NCBI GenBank assembly: GCA_946481475.1
Contig: CAMLOB010000187.1
Location: forward strand, 1 to 7,218
From: an uncultured Chlorobiota bacterium
GTDB taxonomy: Bacteria > Bacteroidota > Kapaibacteriia > OLB7
Direction of reading: 5' to 3'
Length of the DNA: 7,218 nt
In this document: positions 1-4,324 of the stretch, piece by piece
Position numbering within the stretch: position 1 is the stretch's first letter
Layout: every line of letters starts with the position of its first letter
Notes under the pieces: generated by a model
The model's database searches: none
Seen by the model: only the letters and a program-made list of their open reading frames with translations
Told to the model about the DNA's origin: nothing
Translations under genes and position numbers: made by a program

Positions 1-3
1 ATC

Positions 4-504
4 ATGCCCCGCGCACCGTTTCAGATTCTTGTGATTCCGTACCGGCGTACGCCGGAGGGGCTCCGCTATGCCGTGTTGAGACGGCGGGACATCGGAATAC
101 GACAGTTCATTGCCGGAGGAGGAGAGGATCAGGAGAGTCCGGAGGAAGCGGCGCGCCGGGAGGCATTCGAGGAGGCGGGAATCCCTCCCGACGCTCCGTT
201 GCTCCGGCTCGATTCGGTTGCCTCGATCCCGGTGATGCATTTTCGGGAACGTCATCTGTGGGGACCGGACAGGTACGTCATTCCGGAATATGCGTTCGGG
301 ATAGAATGTTCCGATGAAAACCTTTCCATCTCCGACGAGCATACCGAATATCAATGGCTCGACTATCGGGGAGCGGATGAACGACTCCGTTTCGACAGCA
401 ACCGGACGGCGTTGTGGGAACTGGACAGAAGGCTTTTAAACAACCGGGAGGAACCTCATCATGCCGGCATTCTCGAACAGCATCACGATCAACGCCCCGG
501 CTGA
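4..504 (+). CDS. Nudix hydrolase, dihydroneopterin triphosphate diphosphatase (NudB)-like
   Basis: Predicted Mg-dependent hydrolase of nucleoside-diphosphate-type compounds in the cytoplasm. A perfect Nudix box (G-x5-E-x7-R-E-U-x-E-E-x-G-U) spans residues 38-60, with the metal-binding REAFEEAGI at 52-60. The N-terminus (PFQILVIPY) and the C-terminal pattern EHxxYxWLD...SNRxA (about 112-135) resemble E. coli NudB, which removes pyrophosphate from dihydroneopterin triphosphate in folate synthesis. I infer the subfamily from remembered similarity; substrate specificity is unproven. ATG at 4 fits the usual NudB N-terminus, but the frame is open to the window edge, so a further upstream start cannot be excluded. 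NudB-like homology ends near L144. Residues 145-166 (NNREEPHH...) read through the ribosome binding site and first 44 bases of the next gene and look like a non-native tail. The two genes are probably co-transcribed. Confidence 0.88.
   Translation: MPRAPFQILVIPYRRTPEGLRYAVLRRRDIGIRQFIAGGGEDQESPEEAARREAFEEAGIPPDAPLLRLDSVASIPVMHFRERHLWGPDRYVIPEYAFGIECSDENLSISDEHTEYQWLDYRGADERLRFDSNRTALWELDRRLLNNREEPHHAGILEQHHDQRPG
446..452 (+). promoter_or_regulatory. Shine-Dalgarno site of the SRPBCC gene
   Basis: GGGAGGA lies 8 bases before the ATG at 461. It sits inside the extended Nudix reading frame and fixes the start of the downstream gene despite the 44-base overlap. Confidence 0.75.
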
Positions 505-934
505 TCTTCTCTTCGCCCTGACGCAGAACTATAACCGGCGTCTGGACTGGGATCCGTTCCTGAAGCGGGCCGAGCTTGTCGGGACGGCAACCGAACCGGG
601 CGTCGGCGTCAGAGCCTGGTGCGTGGCGCAGTCGGGTCTGGGCATGGAGACCGAATACGTCTCGTTCGACCCGCCTCATGGCTGCGCAATCCGGATGACT
701 TCGGGTCCGAAGGTAATCGGTGCGTTTGCCGGTTCGTGGAGGTTTCGGGAAAAGGAGTCCGGAGTCACCGAAGTCGCCTTTCGTTATCGGATTGTCGGAC
801 GTCCCGCAATCCTCACGCCCCTGCTGAAACTGATCTTCGACCGCGACACAAAGAAGCGATTGCTCGGCCTGAAACGGGCGGTGGAACACGACGACATCCT
901 GAACCTCGGATCGCAAGTCGGATCCCGGGATTGA
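461..934 (+). CDS. SRPBCC-fold protein (polyketide cyclase / START-like)
   Basis: A 157-residue soluble protein with the layout of the SRPBCC (START/Bet v 1-like) superfamily, which encloses hydrophobic ligands in a helix-grip fold. The first strand and short helix are at about residues 8-22 (SITINAPADLLFALTQ). The characteristic segment YNRRLDWDPFLKRAEL is at 24-39. Strands run through 48-111, including SWRFREKESGVTEVAFRYRI at 92-111. The long C-terminal helix, about 117-142, contains LLKLIFDRDTKKRLLGLKRAVE. There is no signal peptide or membrane segment. The start at 461 is chosen because a strong GGGAGGA lies 8 bases upstream. It overlaps the Nudix frame by 44 bases, which suggests one transcript. 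The ligand or reaction cannot be told from sequence; members include lipid binders, cyclases and uncharacterised proteins. Confidence 0.8.
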   Translation: MPAFSNSITINAPADLLFALTQNYNRRLDWDPFLKRAELVGTATEPGVGVRAWCVAQSGLGMETEYVSFDPPHGCAIRMTSGPKVIGAFAGSWRFREKESGVTEVAFRYRIVGRPAILTPLLKLIFDRDTKKRLLGLKRAVEHDDILNLGSQVGSRD

Positions 935-1057
935 CTGCGGAAGCCGGTTACCGTTGCGACAGATCACCCCATCTCCTCACACTTCTCCGGGAATCTTTCC
1001 CTCCCCGAAGTTGTTCCTCCGAAAAGGATCCGAACAATTCTGAGATCTGAGAACATC

Positions 1058-1063
1058 GGGAGA
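1058..1063 (+). promoter_or_regulatory. Shine-Dalgarno site of the small membrane protein gene
   Basis: GGGAGA ends 7 bases before the ATG at 1071. This supports that start and the reality of this short gene. Confidence 0.6.
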
Positions 1064-1070
1064 CCCTGAC

Positions 1071-1358
1071 ATGACATTCGGAAGTTTTCTTATTCTGCTC
1101 CTCATCGCCGCTCTCTGCGGAGCGCTCGGTCAGGCACTGGCCGGATACTCACTCGGCGGATGCTTCGCATCGATTGCCGTCGGCTTCGTCGGTGCCTTTC
1201 TCGGTATGCTTCTGGCAAACGAACTGGACTTCCCCACCTTCTGGGTGATTGAAGTGGGAGGGAAGGATTTTCCGATCGTCTGGTCGATCATCGGTTCGGC
1301 CCTGCTGGCGCTGATCTTCGGCATGATCAACCGGGCACGGGTCCGAACATACGACTGA
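1071..1358 (+). CDS. Small three-helix inner membrane protein, possibly GlsB/YeaQ/YmgE-like
   Basis: A 95-residue very hydrophobic protein with three predicted membrane helices: about residues 3-24, 27-49 and 67-86. Glycine-rich helix packing (GYSLGGCFASIAVGFVGAFLGMLLA, 25-49) resembles the GlsB/YeaQ/YmgE group, often annotated as transglycosylase-associated or stress-response membrane proteins, whose members have a similar GxxGAFLG segment. The loop between helices 2 and 3 (50-66, ELDFPTFWVIEVGGKDF) is longer and more polar than in the short E. coli proteins, and the C-terminus is basic (NRARVRTYD). The family link is by pattern only. No enzymatic motif is visible. A ribosome binding site precedes the ATG. 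The gene follows the SRPBCC gene in the same direction after 136 bases, so co-transcription is possible but not clear. Confidence 0.78.
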   Translation: MTFGSFLILLLIAALCGALGQALAGYSLGGCFASIAVGFVGAFLGMLLANELDFPTFWVIEVGGKDFPIVWSIIGSALLALIFGMINRARVRTYD

Positions 1359-1426
1359 CGAAGCCGCACAGACCGTTTCCGAGAATCATTATATGAGGCG
1401 GTGGTTCGGATATGACGGGCGTATAG

Positions 1427-1440
1427 CGTTTCAGGAAACG
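1427..1440. repeat. Short inverted repeat CGTTTC-N2-GAAACG
   Basis: Six-base perfect arms (1427-1432 and 1435-1440) are separated by AG. With a 2-base gap it is too tight for a stable RNA hairpin, but the symmetry would suit a dimeric DNA-binding protein. There is no second copy nearby, so chance is a real possibility. Confidence 0.25.
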
Positions 1441-1461
1441 TCCTCCGCAAAAGAATAACCA

Positions 1462-1510
1462 CCATCCGCCGCGGTCTTTGATGTCCGCCCTGGCGGATGG
1501 CGTGCGGACA
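1462..1510. repeat. Two mutually exclusive hairpin stems
   Basis: CCATCCGCC (1462-1470) is perfectly complementary to GGCGGATGG (1492-1500), with a 21-base loop. Within and beyond that loop, TGTCCGC (1482-1488) is perfectly complementary to GCGGACA (1504-1510). The two pairings interlock, so they would either exclude one another or form a pseudoknot. Attenuator-like folding or a small structured RNA is possible. I do not recognise a known riboswitch here. Confidence 0.35.
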
Positions 1511-1578
1511 CCAAGAGAAAAAAAGGATCACGAAGGGGCATTCGCTCCCTCTATCATCTTTCGCATATCGACTCTATA

Positions 1579-1611
1579 AAGGCCGCACAACTCTTCGGAT
1601 TGTGCGGCCTT
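1579..1611. terminator. Strong hairpin, probable terminator with weak T-tracts
   Basis: The arms AAGGCCGCACAA (1579-1590) and TTGTGCGGCCTT (1600-1611) match perfectly over 12 base pairs. Inside the 9-base loop, TC-TTCG-GA can form two more pairs capped by a C(UUCG)G tetraloop, with C1591 bulged. That is a very stable RNA structure. The tails are poor on both strands (CTGGATTTC on plus, TTTATAG on minus), so a processing or stability element is an alternative to intrinsic termination. On the plus strand it would close the membrane-protein transcript about 220 bases after its stop. Confidence 0.55.
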
Positions 1612-1660
1612 CTGGATTTCAACTCTGAAACTTTCTATCGGACATCGGGTTGAGGATGCG

Positions 1661-1668
1661 TACCTTTG
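1661..1668 (+). promoter_or_regulatory. Possible Bacteroidetes-type -7 promoter box
   Basis: TACCTTTG matches the TAnnTTTG -7 consensus of Bacteroidetes sigma-ABfr promoters and lies 57 bases before the ATG at 1726. A good -33 TTTG at the usual spacing is not seen; the nearest candidate is TTTC at 1632-1635, which is too far. The lineage is uncertain, so this is only a hint. Confidence 0.25.
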
Positions 1669-1725
1669 TCTTATGTTCAAGTACATCATTGGTACGATCG
1701 TACACTACAAACCAACTATTCAGCT

Positions 1726-2646
1726 ATGATGTTTTCCTTACAACCTTCCCGAAAACGTCCGACCAATTCCGCAAAAACGATGCTTCTGCCCCTCCTGTTG
1801 TTCACAGTCTGCATGGCTGCATCGGAGAGCAACGGACAGGACATCATCGACGGCTTCACGCGCGGCGCCGGGAACACCGACATCGCCGTCAGCCTGATGA
1901 GCGAAAGCTACGACCGGTTCTGGGTCGGCCAGGAAGAGATGGATCTGCCTCCCCCCCTCGGCACGATCGGCACCACCAGCATCAACATCTTTCTTGCGCA
2001 CGGCATCACCGATGATGTCGATCTGATCGCATCGCTCCCCTATATCTCCTCATCGGCCGACGGAGACGGATCGGGTCCGCCCGATCAGGCCGACTATCAG
2101 GACGGTTCCCTCTTCCTGAAATGGCGTCCCTGGCATCAGGAGATCGGCGAGTCGGCTTCGTTCGATCTGACGACCGCCGTCGGCGTGCGGGGACCGCTGA
2201 CCGATTATGTTGTGAACGCTCCGGTGGCGATCGGGCACGGATCCACCAACGTCGAGTTGCGTGGAATCGGTCTCTTCCGTCTTCAGAGCGGTCCGTTCGC
2301 CTCGGTCACGCTCGGCTACAGTCGGCGCGACGGCATCGTCCCGGATGCCGCCATCGCCGGACTGCGACTCGGCTACACGACCGAGAAGATCTTTGCCGAG
2401 GGATGGCTCTTCAGCGAGAACAGTCAGGGTGGAACGACCATCGGTGAGGGCATTCCCTTCCAGTCGAACGGCGTCGACTACATGCGGGCCGGAGTCAAGG
2501 CGGCCTACTCGGTCACCGACTGGCTCGGCATTTCCGCCGGAGGGTGGACGACACTGGACGGAAAGAATGTGGGGAAGGCGACCGGATTCGGCGGGGGAAT
2601 CATCCTGCAGATGGATGAGTTGCATCGGATGATTATCGGAAACTGA
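1726..2646 (+). CDS. Exported outer-membrane beta-barrel protein (Phenol_MetA_deg/transporter-like)
   Basis: From ATG 1726 the protein has 306 residues. It begins with a basic n-region (RKR at 10-12, K17) and a hydrophobic core at 19-30 (MLLPLLLFTVCM), a Sec signal peptide probably cleaved near AAS at 31-33. The Cys at 29 lacks a good lipobox. The mature part is a series of alternating, aromatic-girdled strands split by Gly/Asp-rich turns: NIFLAHGITDDVDLIASLPYIS (87-108), DGSLFLKWRPW (126-136), SFDLTTAVGVRGPL (145-158), ASVTLGYSRRDG (192-203), IAGLRLGYTTEKIFAEGWLFS (210-230) and a last strand GFGGGIILQM (287-296). This pattern recalls the barrel family annotated as MetA-pathway of phenol degradation or putative transporter. 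The substrate is unknown. The frame is open to a TTG at 1666, but that start would overlap the candidate promoter and bury the signal peptide. A second ATG at 1729 is equally possible, and neither has a Shine-Dalgarno site. Confidence 0.75.
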   Translation: MMFSLQPSRKRPTNSAKTMLLPLLLFTVCMAASESNGQDIIDGFTRGAGNTDIAVSLMSESYDRFWVGQEEMDLPPPLGTIGTTSINIFLAHGITDDVDLIASLPYISSSADGDGSGPPDQADYQDGSLFLKWRPWHQEIGESASFDLTTAVGVRGPLTDYVVNAPVAIGHGSTNVELRGIGLFRLQSGPFASVTLGYSRRDGIVPDAAIAGLRLGYTTEKIFAEGWLFSENSQGGTTIGEGIPFQSNGVDYMRAGVKAAYSVTDWLGISAGGWTTLDGKNVGKATGFGGGIILQMDELHRMIIGN

Positions 2647-2701
2647 TCGGAAGGCCGTCGGATGATCACATCCATCGGATGTTGATCGTTCTGCAAAAGA
2701 G

Positions 2702-2733
2702 AAAAGGGGTGCGGACAGTTCCGCACCCCTTTT
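2702..2733. terminator. Bidirectional rho-independent terminator
   Basis: A 14-base-pair perfect stem (2702-2715 with 2720-2733) has a 4-base loop CAGT. On the plus strand the arm ends in TTTT followed by ATTATA. On the minus strand it ends in TTTT followed by CTCTTTT. It sits 55 bases after the barrel-gene stop and 40 bases after the haloperoxidase stop, so it can end both convergent transcripts. Confidence 0.92.
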
Positions 2734-2773
2734 ATTATACCGTTCCTTCTCCTCTTACCCTTCCCCGATTTTC

Positions 2774-4162
2774 TCAATTCCCCCAGTCGATGCTCTGCAC
2801 CACCTGCGCACCGATTTTCTTCCCCTGCTCCACGCCGTTGTCGATCGCCGCACGATAGTGGATACCGCCGTACAGACGGGAGATAGCGGCTTCCTCGGCA
2901 AACGCATTGAACGAGTCAAACGAACGTGCCGCATAGCCCAGCTTGTCGTGCGTGTGGTCGGTAAAGGGAAAGTTATCACCGAACAGGCTCGTCAGGACCT
3001 CGGCCGCCGCGCCTGACTGTACCGAGTGACCGGACGTATACTCCGGGAATGGCGGCGTGTTGACCGGCAGGTTGTTGTAGTCGTAGTTCGGATCGATCAC
3101 GTTGACGATGTAGGTGATCGGTCGGACCAGATTATACCGGTACTTCGACTCCCAGCAGGCGACGAATGCATCGGAGACGGCCATGCCGATCTGTGCATAG
3201 GAGACTGCGGCGAAGTCCAGCTTCTTGGTGGTCAGATCAACGCACTGCGTCAGGATCGACATCGAGTGTCCCGGCGGCGTACAGGTCTTCCCCGGATCGT
3301 CGGCCCAGTAGAGGGCGATATCCCTCTGCTCTTCGGTCAGATTTGTGATCGCCGAGTAGACTTCCTCCGCTTCGATATAGAATGCCGAGCCGGGTTCCAC
3401 CGAATAGGCCGGAGGAGCACCCGGATCGCTCAGATCGTTCGGCGTTCCGGGCGTCAGGACGAACGGACGATTCTGTCCCCAGTAGGGCTGAAGCGCCGGC
3501 TGCGGATCGCCCCCGCGACGCGGAGTCGGAACCCAGAGACCTTCTCCCGAGGGAGGCGTGTAGTCGGTCGGGAAGTTCGTCTTGTATCCCTCGTGCCCGC
3601 CGTCGGTCTTCGACCATTCAAAAATGGCGTCGGCAACCGCGTGACCGTAAGCGACCGAACGGTTGACGACCTCTCCCTCGACATCAGTCAGGAAGTCGGT
3701 CGTGAAGCTCTCCTCAAGAGCAGTGATCTTTCCGCTCATCTCCGAGGAGGCGTTGGCATACAGTTTTGCGGTGATCCGGGCAAGAGCGGCGTTCGCCACC
3801 GACGGCCAGTGATACTCCGCCCCCTCTTCCACCTTCGGCAGCGCGTCCGCTTCCAGTCCGTTCAGTTGTCCTTCCAGCGTCTTGCGGTTCGGCATACCGG
3901 CCAGGATTGCCTGATACAGGGTCACCCCGCTGTAGCCGAATGCACGGGAGGCGACCGGAGGAGTAAAGCCCGGAGTCTTCTCGACCAGTTCCAGTTGAAG
4001 TTCGAACCAGGCGTTCGGCACCTCGGCATTATATGCCGCGGCATCCTTTCCGGCCGGTTCCACCGGATTGCTTTCGCTACAGGAGGAGAGAACTCCCATC
4101 AACGACAGCGATAAAACCAGACCCAGGGTTCCGGGCAGCAACGTCTTTCTCAATGTTCCCAT
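2774..4162 (-). CDS. Vanadium-dependent haloperoxidase, lipoprotein (PAP2 superfamily)
   Basis: Predicted to oxidise halide with H2O2 at a histidine-bound vanadate, giving hypohalous acid; related PAP2 proteins are acid phosphatases. A type II signal peptide covers residues 1-27, with lipobox LSSC and lipidated Cys28, followed by a flexible SESNPVEPAGK tether, so the protein is lipid-anchored in the envelope. The helical N-terminal half (about 45-200) is typical of the bacterial family, with EWSKTDGGHEGY at 182-193. All vanadate-site motifs are present: K-x6-RP (K340, R347, P348), a TSGH loop in place of PSGH (S377, G378, acid-base H379), and SR-x5-H (R429 and vanadium-linking H435). At 462 residues it is full length for the group. 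Halide preference cannot be read from these residues. The ATG at 4162 gives a clean signal peptide; upstream there is only a weak GAGAAA. It is 162 bases downstream of the fused gene on the same strand and converges on the barrel gene. Confidence 0.9.
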   Translation of the reverse strand: MGTLRKTLLPGTLGLVLSLSLMGVLSSCSESNPVEPAGKDAAAYNAEVPNAWFELQLELVEKTPGFTPPVASRAFGYSGVTLYQAILAGMPNRKTLEGQLNGLEADALPKVEEGAEYHWPSVANAALARITAKLYANASSEMSGKITALEESFTTDFLTDVEGEVVNRSVAYGHAVADAIFEWSKTDGGHEGYKTNFPTDYTPPSGEGLWVPTPRRGGDPQPALQPYWGQNRPFVLTPGTPNDLSDPGAPPAYSVEPGSAFYIEAEEVYSAITNLTEEQRDIALYWADDPGKTCTPPGHSMSILTQCVDLTTKKLDFAAVSYAQIGMAVSDAFVACWESKYRYNLVRPITYIVNVIDPNYDYNNLPVNTPPFPEYTSGHSVQSGAAAEVLTSLFGDNFPFTDHTHDKLGYAARSFDSFNAFAEEAAISRLYGGIHYRAAIDNGVEQGKKIGAQVVQSIDWGN

Positions 4163-4324
4163 AAAGTTTCTCGATACGAATACGGTTAGAAGAATTACAC
4201 ATCCTCTTCCCTTTGCCCCTCACAGGGTGCTCACACAAACACTATCGGCAGGAAGAAAACTCTAAAAGTACGCCGGTGACGAGTAAGAAACAAGAATGAC
4301 ATCCCGTCAGCATTGACTTTTTCA

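Larger units (their letters stand above)
1359..1725. other. Gene-free intergenic region with several hairpins
   Basis: No credible protein gene is seen in these 367 bases. A minus-strand frame over 1130-1531 has no family resemblance and mostly mirrors the membrane-protein gene. Visible structures are a short palindrome CGTTTC-AG-GAAACG at 1427-1440, two overlapping alternative stems between 1462 and 1510, an A-rich run at 1514-1524, a strong hairpin at 1579-1611, and a TACCTTTG box at 1661-1668. The stretch probably holds the 3' end of the membrane-protein transcript and the promoter and leader of the barrel gene. Confidence 0.6.

Noticed and set aside
435..441. T TTA AAC in the zero frame of the Nudix gene, identical to a viral -1 frameshift slippery heptamer
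   Set aside because: A -1 shift would reach a stop at 519-521 and would not join the SRPBCC frame (which is +1). No stimulatory structure is evident, and a lost-stop indel explains the site better.
278..967. 229-codon minus-strand frame opposite the Nudix and SRPBCC genes
   Set aside because: No domain resemblance, and it overlaps two well-supported genes on the other strand.
981..1011. Imperfect hairpin (ACTTC...GAAGT around GGGAA-TCT-TTCCC) between the SRPBCC and membrane-protein genes
   Set aside because: Short arms interrupted by a mismatched internal loop and no T-tract. Too weak to call a terminator.
3026..4114. 362-codon open frame on the plus strand opposite the haloperoxidase gene
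   Set aside because: It is rich in Arg and Gly with no recognisable motif and lies antisense to a gene with all catalytic residues. It is a shadow frame from codon bias.
4163..4324. Search for a promoter or terminator between the fused gene and the haloperoxidase gene
   Set aside because: TTGTTT-17-TACTTT on the minus strand matches consensus at only 3 of 6 positions in each box, and no stable hairpin with a T-tract is seen. Nothing was strong enough to annotate.
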